Positions 52,698-61,554 of a DNA stretch of 64,000 nucleotides are shown piece by piece. The translations under genes were made by a program, and so were the position numbers. Source of the stretch: Bacteroidota bacterium (GTDB lineage Bacteria > Bacteroidota > Bacteroidia > Chitinophagales > Chitinophagaceae); contig SXXL01000042.1 in the NCBI GenBank assembly GCA_005789565.1, forward strand, positions 1 to 64,000, in the 5' to 3' direction. The notes under the pieces are model-generated. The model worked only from the letters and a program-made list of their open reading frames with translations. It was not told the origin of the DNA and ran no database searches. The first letter of the stretch is position 1; the number at the start of each line of letters is the position of its first letter.

Positions 52698-52723
52698 CAA
52701 TCAGTATACATAAGCAAGAAAAC

Positions 52724-52753
52724 GGCCGCCCTTTCCAGGGTGGCCTTTTTTTT
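52724..52753 (+). terminator. Intrinsic terminator after susD
   Basis: The stem GGCCGCCCT (52724-52732) pairs with AGGGTGGCC (52737-52745) around a TTCC loop, with a single G-T pair, and is followed by eight T. This is the clearest Rho-independent terminator in the window and ends the AGE-FAD-susCD transcript. Confidence 0.9.
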
Positions 52754-52767
52754 GGAACTTCATACAC

Positions 52768-54156
52768 ATGAAACAACGACTGGAATCGCTGGATGCCCTC
52801 CGGGGATTCGCCATCCTCACCATGGTGCTCTCAGGCAGCATTGCATTCGGCGATGCGTTGCCCGGTTGGATGTATCATGCACAAGTTCCGCCACCCACCC
52901 ATGTTTTTGATCCCACTCGCCCCGGCATCACGTGGGTCGATCTGGTCTTTCCTTTTTTCCTGTTTAGCATGGGTGCGGCCTTTCCGCTGGTGCTTCACCA
53001 TCCGCTTACTCCACCTACTTTTTTTAACTTACTCCGCACAGCCTTTCGCCGCTACGGATTGCTTCTATTCTTTGCCCTTTTCTCGCAGCACTTCAAAGCC
53101 TGGGTGCTCTCCGATTCGCCAAGCTGGATCCATCAATTTCAATCGATCGTTGCCTTTCTAATTCTTTTCATCGTGCTGTACAGTTGGAAGGAGATCCATT
53201 CTCCGCGTCTTCGTGGCGGACTTCGTCTGATCACCTTGCTCGCAGCCATTGCATGGATGTGCCTGGGTACTTATTCAAATGGAAAGGGCTTTGACCCCTA
53301 TCGCTCCGATATCATCCTCGTGGTGCTGGCCAATATGGCATTTTTCGGAACGATTATTTATGGTTGTACGCAGAATCGGCCTTGGGTTCGCGTGGCCATT
53401 CTTCCGCTGGTGATGGCCATTTTCTTTGCGTCCAAGCAGGAGGGTTGGGCCAAGGATTTGTATTCGATCGATTCGATCGGAATCATTCAGATCGATTGGG
53501 CGTATAAATTTTATTTTCTCAAGTATCTGTTTATCGTGATTCCGGGGATGTTTGCGGGGGAGTGGTTAAAGGGCCTGATGTCCGAAACGGTGCCCTCCCC
53601 GAAATGGTTTGGCCGGGCGGGTGTATTGGGTTTGATGCTCATCGGTTGGAATCTTTACGGGCTGTATACGCGTCAGCTGACCCTCAACCTATTTGGCACG
53701 CTGTTGTTACTTGTAGGGATGTATGCGTCGTTGCGGAAACAACTTTCTATTTCATTGAATAAATTATTTCAGGCGGGTGCGTATTTACTTGTATTGGGTT
53801 TGTGTTTTGAGTCGGTGGAGGGCGGAATCAAAAAAGATCCCTCTAACTACAGTTATTATTTTGTGTGCTCGGGACTGGCGTTTGTTGCTCTGATCGTGTT
53901 GGAGTCGGCATTGAAAAGCCCCACGGGGAAGCGCGTAGTGGGGTTTTTGTCGGTGCAGGGACAAAATCCCATGGTGGCCTATGTAACCGGCAGCTTGCTT
54001 TTGTTACCACTTATGACCTTGAGTGATATTAAGCCCTATTGGGACTCCATGAATCAAACTGCCTGGATGGGATTTGCGAAGGGGGTTCTCTTTACAGGCG
54101 CCGTATCGGTCGTTACTTATTTGTTTGTTCAGCGACGGTGGTTCTGGCGGACTTGA
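52768..54156 (+). CDS. DUF5009/NagX-like membrane acyltransferase
   Basis: A 462-residue membrane protein with ten or more helices. The start MKQRLESLDALRGFAILTMVLSG and the stretch GITWVDLVFPFFLFSMGAAFPL are typical of the heparan-alpha-glucosaminide N-acetyltransferase-like family (DUF5009, NagX), in which a membrane enzyme acetylates amino sugars across the membrane or is linked to amino-sugar use. Its presence next to GH20, AGE and an AmpG-like transporter fits amino-sugar metabolism; the reaction is inferred. It starts 15 bp after the susD terminator and its stop lies in the left copy of the island direct repeat. Confidence 0.88.
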   Translation: MKQRLESLDALRGFAILTMVLSGSIAFGDALPGWMYHAQVPPPTHVFDPTRPGITWVDLVFPFFLFSMGAAFPLVLHHPLTPPTFFNLLRTAFRRYGLLLFFALFSQHFKAWVLSDSPSWIHQFQSIVAFLILFIVLYSWKEIHSPRLRGGLRLITLLAAIAWMCLGTYSNGKGFDPYRSDIILVVLANMAFFGTIIYGCTQNRPWVRVAILPLVMAIFFASKQEGWAKDLYSIDSIGIIQIDWAYKFYFLKYLFIVIPGMFAGEWLKGLMSETVPSPKWFGRAGVLGLMLIGWNLYGLYTRQLTLNLFGTLLLLVGMYASLRKQLSISLNKLFQAGAYLLVLGLCFESVEGGIKKDPSNYSYYFVCSGLAFVALIVLESALKSPTGKRVVGFLSVQGQNPMVAYVTGSLLLLPLMTLSDIKPYWDSMNQTAWMGFAKGVLFTGAVSVVTYLFVQRRWFWRT

Positions 54157-54167
54157 TAACTCGATCA
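54155..54167. repeat. Left copy of a 13-bp direct repeat bordering the AT-rich island
   Basis: GATAACTCGATCA here and GATCACTCGATCA at 55641-55653 differ at one position (9 bp, ACTCGATCA, are identical and contiguous). The two copies sit at the ends of the AT-rich segment, each overlapping the stop codon of the flanking glycan-locus gene. Confidence 0.55.
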
Positions 54168-54222
54168 ATGGTGGTGCAACTTATTCATAGACATGTGAAT
54201 AACGTTTAGTTTCGAGGGGGGT

Positions 54223-54230
54223 TAAATTTG
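54223..54230 (+). promoter_or_regulatory. -7 element TAAATTTG of an apparently interrupted gene
   Basis: A perfect TAnnTTTG match 66 bp after the acyltransferase stop, followed after one base by an in-frame GTG that opens a 24-codon peptide. No full gene follows it. Confidence 0.45.
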
Positions 54231-54231
54231 C

Positions 54232-54306
54232 GTGGGCATCGGAATTTTATACCCCGGTAGCCATCAAAATTTAGAACAGATTCGAAGCCTGTTGGATAAT
54301 TTATAA
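54232..54306 (+). pseudogene. Possible 5' remnant of a gene cut off by the AT-rich island (24 codons)
   Basis: From GTG 54232 the frame encodes MGIGILYPGSHQNLEQIRSL and four more residues to TAA at 54304-54306. The peptide looks like a genuine protein N-terminus (beta strand, loop, amphipathic helix), its bases are still of the host type, and it directly follows a -7 element. Base composition drops sharply just after it. I read it as the first part of a lost gene; it could also be a chance ORF or a small peptide. I do not recognise the family. Confidence 0.35.
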
Positions 54307-54447
54307 TAAATTAGAACTTGAATCAAAAAACATACCTATACACCGCGATTAATTATCTAGATTGATGAAAATGAGATCTATAAGTCAGCTGGAAGTAAGG
54401 CTTAAAGACGACAGTGTAATATTAAATTAACAGAATAAAACCTAGTT
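54307..54447. other. AT-rich non-coding stretch before the nuclease-like gene
   Basis: About 140 bp with mainly A and T. It holds one small ORF, ATG 54365 to TAA 54430 (21 residues, MKMRSISQLEVRLKDDSVIL...), which could be a fragment or a leader peptide, and AT-rich promoter-like sequence. Nothing else is recognised. Confidence 0.4.
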
Positions 54448-55458
54448 ATGGGAAGAGAAATATCACTTTTTGCGGACTACCACCAAAAGGAAAACTCACT
54501 GACAAACTATTGTGGGTTAATTATGAAAATGCTATATGAAGATAGCCCAAGAAAATTTGAAGAACTTTTAGCAACTCTTTTAAAGACAGATACTAACATA
54601 ATTGTTGGCCCGACTTTTAGCCAACAGATAAAAACCATAAATAGTATTCCAGACTTAGCTATTACACAAAAATCATTTTCCGTTTTTTTTGAAACAAAAA
54701 TTACGGATTGGTTTTATGAGGACCAAATTAACCGACATATTGCAGGGTTCAATCAAACGGCAGACAATAAAGTACTTTTTTTGCTTTCCAATTTTGAAAA
54801 TGATAACTTATTTGAGCAATTTGACAAAGAAATTAAGGAGGCAAAAAAGCATAAAATTATTCTTCAACCTCTGACCTTTGAAGAGTTTGTTGGCTCACTT
54901 GAACAAGTGTGTACTTCGGATTATTTAAGAAATATACTTGATTTGTTTAAGTTATATCTTGACAGAAATGGACATCTTCCAAAGTGGAAATATTTACTTG
55001 ATGTTGTGAGTTGCTCAGGAAGTCTTGCAGAAATCGAACAAAGTGTTTATATGTGCCCTGACAGTGGTGGAGCATACAGTCATAGACGCGCAAAATATTT
55101 TGGACCATATTCGTCTAAAAGAGTGGCTGAGATATTTGAAATAAATGCAATCGTTGTAATTGAGAAGAATTTAGGGGAAGCAAAAATAAAATGGAAGAAT
55201 ACGAAAATAACAGATGAAACCTTGATTGAACAAGCAAAACAAAAATTACAAAATTGGCAATCGCGAGTTGATGAAAATAAATCAGTTCCATTACAGGTAT
55301 TCCTGCTCGATAATAGAGAACAAACAAATTTTGTTAAAAAAACGAGTGGCGGTATGTTGCAATCAAAAAAATATTTTTGGGATATAGCAATTGACTGTAA
55401 AAATTCGCAGGAACTCGCAGAGAAATTAAGAGACAAAAGTTGGAGTGACTATGAATAA
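54448..55458 (+). CDS. PD-(D/E)XK nuclease-like protein on an AT-rich island
   Basis: A 336-residue soluble protein without signal peptide. The N-terminal part has the PD-(D/E)XK pattern: Glu15 in QKENSLTNYCGL, then PD at 68-69 in IPDLAI, and E-x-K at 82-84 in FFETKITDW, followed by helices and the strand NKVLFLLSNF, as in restriction-endonuclease-like folds. The C-terminal half (about 165-336; KWKYLLDVVSCSGSLAEIEQSVYMCPDSGGAYSHRR...) has no domain I recognise and may bind nucleic acid or sense a signal. Codons are strongly A/T-ending, unlike all neighbours, which points to recent transfer. No methylase or partner gene is present, so a solitary anti-phage or mobile-element function is possible; this is inference from fold and context. 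Confidence 0.75.
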   Translation: MGREISLFADYHQKENSLTNYCGLIMKMLYEDSPRKFEELLATLLKTDTNIIVGPTFSQQIKTINSIPDLAITQKSFSVFFETKITDWFYEDQINRHIAGFNQTADNKVLFLLSNFENDNLFEQFDKEIKEAKKHKIILQPLTFEEFVGSLEQVCTSDYLRNILDLFKLYLDRNGHLPKWKYLLDVVSCSGSLAEIEQSVYMCPDSGGAYSHRRAKYFGPYSSKRVAEIFEINAIVVIEKNLGEAKIKWKNTKITDETLIEQAKQKLQNWQSRVDENKSVPLQVFLLDNREQTNFVKKTSGGMLQSKKYFWDIAIDCKNSQELAEKLRDKSWSDYE

Positions 55459-55640
55459 CATCCGACAGAAAAAGGCCTGAACAGCTAACAGTATCTACCT
55501 AAAGGGATAGTTCACAGGTCAAGTAAAAAATTTATCTTTCTAAGATTTCCGATTAGTAGACAGTAAAGTACTAGAAATCGTCACTTCGACAAGAGCCAAA
55601 ACGCCATGTCTATCGAACAGTATAACCAAATATGCTTCCT
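55459..55640. other. AT-rich non-coding stretch after the nuclease-like gene
   Basis: About 180 bp separating the nuclease-like gene from the convergent GH20 gene. It remains AT-rich up to about 55580, then returns towards host composition. No ORF, terminator with T-run, tRNA or repeat unit was seen in it. Confidence 0.5.
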
Positions 55641-55654
55641 GATCACTCGATCAG
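55639..55654. repeat. Right copy of the island direct repeat, also a small hairpin over the GH20 stop
   Basis: GATCACTCGATCA (55641-55653) matches the left copy at 54155-54167 with one mismatch. The same bases form a 6-bp stem CTGATC/GATCAG with loop ACTC that includes the stop codon of the GH20 gene on the minus strand, so it could serve as a weak terminator. Confidence 0.5.
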
Positions 55655-58114
55655 CGATAGATTTTTGAGGGATAGTCCGCTGCCGGGCTGACGAAGTACG
55701 ATCCGAATCCGGTCGATCTTCTTCGCTTCTTCCCAAAATTTCCATACAGTAGTAGGATCTTGTCCTTCTGTCTCGGCATAGATCGGTCTTTGATCCTTCA
55801 CCGACCTTAGCTCCACGCCATAGCGCATGGGGATGGTGCCGATCCTGATTTCGCGGTGATAAAGCTCGATCGCAGCGACCAGACTGCCCTCCGGTACAAT
55901 GGATTTTGTCGTGGCTTGAAAGGAGAGTCCGCTAACAGCCATTTCCCGGTCGAGGATCAAACTTTCCCCATCGAATGAATCTTGTTCGGATTTGGCAGTG
56001 ATATCGGTAAAGGTCATCGAATCGATCAGCCGATATCCGGCCCGAGAAGTGATGGGTTTTGATTGACCATAAAATCGTCTAGTCCATTCCCGAATGGGGT
56101 CGTAGGGGAGTTGATCAGGCAGCTCTTTTCTTCCGCTCCAGGCATAATCGAGCGCGAGGATGTAGGCACCGAACTGCTCGATGTTGATCAACATATTTTT
56201 TTCACTGCTTTCAAAATCGGCCCAGGTCGTTTGCAAGACACCTGTATTTTCTTCGATGGCCGCTTTCACAAATCCGTGTACGTTATTGGGCCCGAGCCAG
56301 GGAGAAGCCAGCGGAATATTTTGATTTTGTTTCCAGATGTGCAGACTCTTTTTGTAAACCGACGGATCGGGATTATTCAGATAATGCCAATCGGCTACAT
56401 AGGTACCGGCGGGAATGGCCTCCCGAATCATTTTTGCCCGTGCCGGATTGATACCGTTGCAGGCATCGGGACCTTCTCCCGGGGCCAGTCCCATATCTCC
56501 CCAGATCATCAATTTCTTATTGTTTGATTTGGCATAGCGATCCAAAAAAGATAATTGATTGCGAAAGAGCGATACTTCTTTATCCCTTGGCAGATTAAAT
56601 CCGATCATACCGATCTCATCGAATCCTACATGCAGGGTAGAGGGCTGCAACAGATCGATCGCCTCATTCCAGATCGTTTGAATGGCTTCTTTTGCTGCGG
56701 GCAGATCCGTATTCAGGGTATACGGGTAATCGGGGTTGATGGCCAGCCGCCGGGTGGATTTTGGTTTAAAGAACCACTCCATATGTCCCAAGCTCTGAAT
56801 GAGGGGGATCGGTTCCACTCGGTTTTTTCGAAGCAGCTCAAATTCTTTTTTCAGGTCGAGCAGCGATACTGAAATCGGGTTGTGGATCTCCGGAAAGGCA
56901 CTCCACCGGGCTTGCTCACATTGGATCACCGCCTTGTTCATTTTCAGAGGGAGCAAGATGCGCTCATACATTCGCGTGTGAAACTCGAGCGCGGTGGGAC
57001 CGGTGAACATATGAATCCCTCTCCAATCAGATTTGGGTCGGTCCGAGATACGCATGCAGGGGATCTGTAATCTGCCATTGGCCCACTCCGTTGCCTGCGC
57101 CAGGGTTTGCAGCGCGTATTGAAGGGCTGTATCCGTGCTACTTTCAATGCGGATGCCATCCGTGGAAACCTCGATCCGGTATTCCTGTGTATTCAATGCA
57201 GGATTTTGTAGGACCTGAATTCGAGGGTGGTGCTGATCACTCAATTGCCACTGCAGGGACAGCAGCGATCGGAAAGCCGATTCGACCGAATCCGGGGGAT
57301 TGATTTGGGTGAGGGGGATCGTGTGAAATCCGCCAGTTGTTTTCACTTCGGCAGGAAGAGGCAGAATCGTTTTATTCAGGGCGCTGGGAACCCAGCCATG
57401 TTCGTTTCTAACGGGACGAACATATTTAATACCCGTACGAGTGTCCGATTGCGGAGGCGTGTCGATTGTTTCAACTTGAAATGCACGTTGGAGCCGTTGC
57501 TGTGCGTCCACCTGGATCTTATCCTCGTAAAACTCTATGTATTGATTTCGGGCGCTGTAATCGGTGGGGGCAGGATTGGCATTGTCTGAGATCTTGATCT
57601 TGAAGGGAACTGGGCTGGTAAATACAAAGCTGCCAAAGGGAGTTTGTGCAACGAGTTTGTTACCGATGAATTTTTCGAGTGCTTGGATGGTTCTGCCGGA
57701 TGCATCTTTCCATCGAGCTTCCCGGAAATAAGGTTTCCAGAGGCGGACAAAGGTGATCTCGGCCAGTCCCGTATCGGTTCGATTCCACTTACAATCGATT
57801 CGAGCTTCGATCTTTCTTTCCGTTTGTTTCATCCGAAAAGAACCGAACACGGCGGTGTTTTGGCTTCCCAGGATCAATTCGGTATCGTGGGGGGCGTGGT
57901 TGACCTCATCTTGCTCCCACCAAGTGAAATAATAATGATGTTGTTTTCGATCGGACGTAAAAAAATTGATCTCCGATCCCATGCCCCAAGTTAATTCGGC
58001 CGTTTCCAGAAACAAACCTTTCTTAGGAATGAGCTTGGCCTGCGTTTGTGCCTGTAAGGTTGTACTGAGCAGCCAACCGAATAGGAAGAGCCAAGATCTT
58101 TTACTCAGAAACAT
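55643..58114 (-). CDS. GH20-family beta-N-acetylhexosaminidase-like enzyme
   Basis: An 823-residue exported protein (signal SWLFLFGWLLSTTLQAQ). Residues 1-240 are an N-terminal beta-rich part not usual in plain GH20 enzymes, followed by a GH20b-like domain (LPLPAEVK...) and the catalytic barrel from about residue 350 (SDWRGIHMF). The catalytic Asp-Glu pair is seen in LHVGFDEIG (Asp499, Glu500). GH20 enzymes release terminal GlcNAc or GalNAc by substrate-assisted catalysis. The last 150 residues look like a beta-sandwich add-on. Its start overlaps the end of the GH92 gene by 14 bp, so the two are translationally coupled; GHL10, GH92 and GH20 form one minus-strand operon. Confidence 0.88.
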   Translation of the reverse strand: MFLSKRSWLFLFGWLLSTTLQAQTQAKLIPKKGLFLETAELTWGMGSEINFFTSDRKQHHYYFTWWEQDEVNHAPHDTELILGSQNTAVFGSFRMKQTERKIEARIDCKWNRTDTGLAEITFVRLWKPYFREARWKDASGRTIQALEKFIGNKLVAQTPFGSFVFTSPVPFKIKISDNANPAPTDYSARNQYIEFYEDKIQVDAQQRLQRAFQVETIDTPPQSDTRTGIKYVRPVRNEHGWVPSALNKTILPLPAEVKTTGGFHTIPLTQINPPDSVESAFRSLLSLQWQLSDQHHPRIQVLQNPALNTQEYRIEVSTDGIRIESSTDTALQYALQTLAQATEWANGRLQIPCMRISDRPKSDWRGIHMFTGPTALEFHTRMYERILLPLKMNKAVIQCEQARWSAFPEIHNPISVSLLDLKKEFELLRKNRVEPIPLIQSLGHMEWFFKPKSTRRLAINPDYPYTLNTDLPAAKEAIQTIWNEAIDLLQPSTLHVGFDEIGMIGFNLPRDKEVSLFRNQLSFLDRYAKSNNKKLMIWGDMGLAPGEGPDACNGINPARAKMIREAIPAGTYVADWHYLNNPDPSVYKKSLHIWKQNQNIPLASPWLGPNNVHGFVKAAIEENTGVLQTTWADFESSEKNMLINIEQFGAYILALDYAWSGRKELPDQLPYDPIREWTRRFYGQSKPITSRAGYRLIDSMTFTDITAKSEQDSFDGESLILDREMAVSGLSFQATTKSIVPEGSLVAAIELYHREIRIGTIPMRYGVELRSVKDQRPIYAETEGQDPTTVWKFWEEAKKIDRIRIVLRQPGSGLSLKNLSLIE

Positions 58115-60263
58115 AATAGGTGAGGGTTCCGCCTTTTAGCAATTCGGCATGTTGAATGGATCGTACCGGGATGGATCGACCATTCCACTCCACGCGGGTG
58201 ATCTGGGAAGGGCCCTGTTTTTTTTCTTTTTTTACTTCGAACTGAAGTGTTTTGTTAGCGGGCAATTGAAGGGTTGCTTTTTTGATTAGGGGGAATCCAA
58301 ACAGGTATTCTCCACCACAGGGATTCATGGGGTAAAGTCCCAGACTACTCCAGAGATACCAGGCACTCATTTGTCCGCAGTCGTCGTTGCCGCTGAGTCC
58401 GTCCGGACCATTCTTATAAATACTGTCGGCTACTACTCGAAGCCATTTAGCGGCTTTTTCGGGTTGACCGAGGGCGGTGTACATATAGATGATATGGTGA
58501 CTGGGTTCGTTGCCGTGGGCGTATTGTCCGATCAGTCCCGTTACATCAATAGAAACATTTTCTCCGTGCAACTCGGAGGGTGCTGTAAACAGTTCATCCA
58601 ATTTGGCTACGAGTTTTTCTTTTCCGCCATACAATGCGGCGAGTGAATCAACGGCGTGGGGGACGAAGAAGCTGTGTTGCCAGGCGGTGCCTTCGATGTA
58701 TTGTCCGTCGAAACCATGTTCCGACAGCAGTGGATCGAAGGGTTCGATAAAACTTCCATCGGTTTTTCGGGCTCGCATGAATCCGGAATTGGCATCAAAC
58801 AGTTTGGCGTAGCTGCCAGCGCGTTGGGTAAAGAGTTTGTGATCTTCCTTCTTCCCGAGCTTTTTGGCTACCTGTGCGATGCACCAGTCGTCGAACGCGT
58901 ACTCCAATGTCATGGTCACGCTCCAACCGTGTTTGTCCTGCGGAACGTATCCGTATTGGATATAAGCGGGCGTGCCTCGTTGTTTTTGGAAAGCAGAAGT
59001 ACGCATCGCATCGTAAGCTTTTTCGTAATCGAATCCTTTAACGTCTTTCAAAATGGCATCGGCGAGGATAGGAATGCTGTGGTAGCCGGTCATGGTGTTG
59101 GCCTCCCAGGTGCTGATATCCCACACGGGAAGCAGGCCATCGTCTTCGTATCGTTGGAGTAGGCTGTTGAGCAGATCGGGCAGTCGTTCGGGTTGTGTCA
59201 GCGTAAACAGTGGTGAAAGGGCGCGGAACACATCCCATTGAGAGAAGATGGTGTATTTGGCTTTTCCTTTTTGGAAGGTTTTCTTTTTATTATCCCAGGT
59301 TTGATACGCGCCGTCACGATCGCTGTGGATCACGGGGGCCAGACAGGTTCGGTAGAGCGCGGTGTAGAAGCGGGTGGCGAAGGATTTGTCGGTCGTGTCG
59401 ATCCGGATCTTTTGTAGTTCTTTTTCCCAGGTGGCCTCGGCGATGTTTTGTACTTGGTTGAACGATGTGGGTCGACCAGGGGCATTCAATTCCTGCAGCG
59501 CTTTTTCGGTGCTGACGGAGCTGAGGGTAACTTGTACGCCCAGTTTCGGAGCTTGTTTGAATTGTAGAAGAACTTTTGTGAGCGGACCAAAGGCCTGATC
59601 GTTCGTATGAACGGAATCATCTATGAATCGGTGGTAGGTGATGGGTTGGGAGAAGCGGGCGGCGAAATAAACTTTTTGTCCCTTTGCCCAACCGGTGCTG
59701 TAGCGATAGCCAACGATGGTATGCGCATCGATGCGTTGCAACATACCGGCGGTGGATTTATCCCAGTTGATCGCGAAGCCCAAGTCGAAGCGCAGCCAGC
59801 CTTCCTTACCGGGGAAGTTGTATCGGTGGTGACCGGTACGTGTATCGGCGGTGAGTTCGCAGTTGATGCCGTTATTTAATTTGACCGAGTAGTAACCCGG
59901 ACTGGCTTTTTCATTTTGGTGATTGAAGGGCAGCAGGATTTTAGGCTTTGATACTTCTGTAGTATCTGTGAGAGGGAGAACGGAGATGTCGCACCAATCT
60001 CCGATGCCGGTGCCGCTGAGGTGGGTGTGACTGAATCCGGCGATGGTGTTGCTGGAGTAGTGATAGCCGCTGCACCAGTCCCAACCCTCTGCGCCGTTAT
60101 CGGGACTGAGTTGCACCATACCGAAGGGGACGGTAGCGCCGGGATAGACATGTCCGTGTCCGCCTGTGCCCAGAAACGGATCGACCAGACGTGTCAGTTT
60201 TTGGGCAGGAAGAAAATGCGTGATACTGAGCAGCAGCAGCATTCCGGTGAAACGGCGCATCAT
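58101..60263 (-). CDS. GH92 family alpha-mannosidase
   Basis: A 720-residue exported enzyme (signal GMLLLLSITHFLPAQ) of normal GH92 length. Family signatures run through it: VDPFLGTGGHGHVYPGATVPFGMVQLSPDN, FSHTHLSGTG, SQWDVFRALSPLFTL, LPVWDISTWEANTMTGYHSI, GNEPSHHIIYMY and GNDDCGQMSAWYLWSSLGLYPM, the last holding catalytic-region residues. GH92 enzymes are calcium-dependent exo-alpha-mannosidases acting on N-glycans and related mannosides. The N-terminal sequence offers two Met codons (60263 or 60260). The GHL10 gene stops 3 bp upstream. Confidence 0.95.
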   Translation of the reverse strand: MMRRFTGMLLLLSITHFLPAQKLTRLVDPFLGTGGHGHVYPGATVPFGMVQLSPDNGAEGWDWCSGYHYSSNTIAGFSHTHLSGTGIGDWCDISVLPLTDTTEVSKPKILLPFNHQNEKASPGYYSVKLNNGINCELTADTRTGHHRYNFPGKEGWLRFDLGFAINWDKSTAGMLQRIDAHTIVGYRYSTGWAKGQKVYFAARFSQPITYHRFIDDSVHTNDQAFGPLTKVLLQFKQAPKLGVQVTLSSVSTEKALQELNAPGRPTSFNQVQNIAEATWEKELQKIRIDTTDKSFATRFYTALYRTCLAPVIHSDRDGAYQTWDNKKKTFQKGKAKYTIFSQWDVFRALSPLFTLTQPERLPDLLNSLLQRYEDDGLLPVWDISTWEANTMTGYHSIPILADAILKDVKGFDYEKAYDAMRTSAFQKQRGTPAYIQYGYVPQDKHGWSVTMTLEYAFDDWCIAQVAKKLGKKEDHKLFTQRAGSYAKLFDANSGFMRARKTDGSFIEPFDPLLSEHGFDGQYIEGTAWQHSFFVPHAVDSLAALYGGKEKLVAKLDELFTAPSELHGENVSIDVTGLIGQYAHGNEPSHHIIYMYTALGQPEKAAKWLRVVADSIYKNGPDGLSGNDDCGQMSAWYLWSSLGLYPMNPCGGEYLFGFPLIKKATLQLPANKTLQFEVKKEKKQGPSQITRVEWNGRSIPVRSIQHAELLKGGTLTYYVSE

Positions 60264-60266
60264 GTT

Positions 60267-61445
60267 TTATTTAATGAAGGGGTATTGTCCGCTGAACCAA
60301 GGGGCGGTCGGCGGAATTCCTTCGTAGAAAAAGAATGATTCGCCTTTGAAACCTTTGTTCCGGTTTGCCTGGATCATTTGGGTCAGAAATGCGGTGGTAG
60401 CCACATAGGTGCCGGATCGCAACAATACGCCCGGATACAGCGGCACATTGGGATTGCGGTGATAGGTTTTTTGTTGGGACAGCGTTGCATCGTAGGCGTT
60501 GATGTCGTAACGGTAGCATTGTGGCAGGATGGCATCGACATAGCTGCTGTCGACCCAAGTGGGCCAGTCCTGTAAGTATTCGTTCAATCCCCACGGATAG
60601 GGACTGGGAGAAACGGTGAGTTGTATGGCTGGTTTGATCGCTTTTATTTCCGTGCGCAATCGTTTCAGAAAGGCGTTCAATTTTTTGGCGCGCCAGTTCA
60701 GCCAGGTGGCATCGGTAGCGCTGGGTGGGGGAGATGCGCCGTTGTTTTCGGAGGCATAGAGGGCGGTGGTATAGGTGTCGTAGCTGCCGGTGGTGGGCAT
60801 GGCGGGCAATCGGTCGTCGCCTTGTACACCATCTACGTCGTATCGGGTCACCACTTCTTTAAACAGGTCGATCATGAATTGTTGTACCTCGGGGTGAATG
60901 GGATTCAGCCAGTCAAATCCGTTTTTGACCACGAGTGCTCCATTGAAGTCTCTGGCAGCCCAGTGGGGTTTGGCGGCTACGATGGGTCCGCCATTAGCGG
61001 AATACGAAGAGGAGAATCCATACTCAAACCAAGCATGCACTTTGAGTCCCTTCGCGTGTCCTTCTTCCACGCATTCCTGCAACGGATCGCGTCCTTCATA
61101 CCGTTCCAGGATGGGTTTGCCGATCAGGTTGTTCATCACCGTGCTCGGATACATGGTGCGGGCATTATTATATACCACGATGAACAGGTGATTGATGCCG
61201 GCCGCTTTGCATTGGGTGACCATCTGCTGGATGTTGTTGCGGCTGTCCAGCGCCGTACTCGCGGTGGTTGTGACCCAAACACCTCGAAGGGCGTTGGGAT
61301 CCCAAACTGGCGTGGTATTGCCTCCTCCTCCTCCGTTTCCACCTCCACCACTACCGCCACCGCCGTTATTTTTATTACAGCTGAGCAGGGAAAGTGCGAC
61401 CAGCAAGCCGGCCAAGGTCCGAGAAATGAAGGGGGAAAATGTCAT
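60267..61445 (-). CDS. Family 10 glycosyl hydrolase-like lipoprotein (GHL10)
   Basis: A 392-residue lipoprotein: the signal ends in LLSC (Cys23), followed by a glycine linker (KNNGGGGSGGGGNGGGGG) that would hold the domain away from the membrane. The TIM-barrel GHL10 domain starts at LRGVWVTTTASTALDS, with the conserved HAWFEYG, WLNPIHPEVQQFMIDLFKEVV and YDVDGVQGDDRLP (acidic active-site candidates). Some members act on peptidoglycan-like or glycan linkages, but the activity of this subgroup is uncertain. It is the first gene of the GHL10-GH92-GH20 minus-strand operon, divergent from the MFS gene. Confidence 0.9.
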   Translation of the reverse strand: MTFSPFISRTLAGLLVALSLLSCNKNNGGGGSGGGGNGGGGGNTTPVWDPNALRGVWVTTTASTALDSRNNIQQMVTQCKAAGINHLFIVVYNNARTMYPSTVMNNLIGKPILERYEGRDPLQECVEEGHAKGLKVHAWFEYGFSSSYSANGGPIVAAKPHWAARDFNGALVVKNGFDWLNPIHPEVQQFMIDLFKEVVTRYDVDGVQGDDRLPAMPTTGSYDTYTTALYASENNGASPPPSATDATWLNWRAKKLNAFLKRLRTEIKAIKPAIQLTVSPSPYPWGLNEYLQDWPTWVDSSYVDAILPQCYRYDINAYDATLSQQKTYHRNPNVPLYPGVLLRSGTYVATTAFLTQMIQANRNKGFKGESFFFYEGIPPTAPWFSGQYPFIK

Positions 61446-61554
61446 AGCGAAGCAACTGCGAACTTAATTAAAAATATGGGGTGATTTCCAAGGGTTATTA
61501 ATTATTTTTATTAACTTCCAAATTCTCTATTTCTTTAAAAATCAACTGCTTGCC
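61446..61554. promoter_or_regulatory. Divergent regulatory region between GHL10 and MFS genes
   Basis: 109 bp, strongly AT-rich in the middle (TTATTAATTATTTTTATTAA). CAACTGC occurs at both ends in the same orientation (61453-61459 and 61543-61549); the right one is part of the 13-bp element TCAACTGCTTGCC shared with the epimerase upstream region. It is a likely control point for the locus; no exact -7 consensus is found. Confidence 0.45.

Noticed and set aside
54307-55640. Insertion sequence or integron
   Set aside because: No transposase, integrase, terminal inverted repeats or attC-like site was seen in the AT-rich island, only the direct repeat at its borders.
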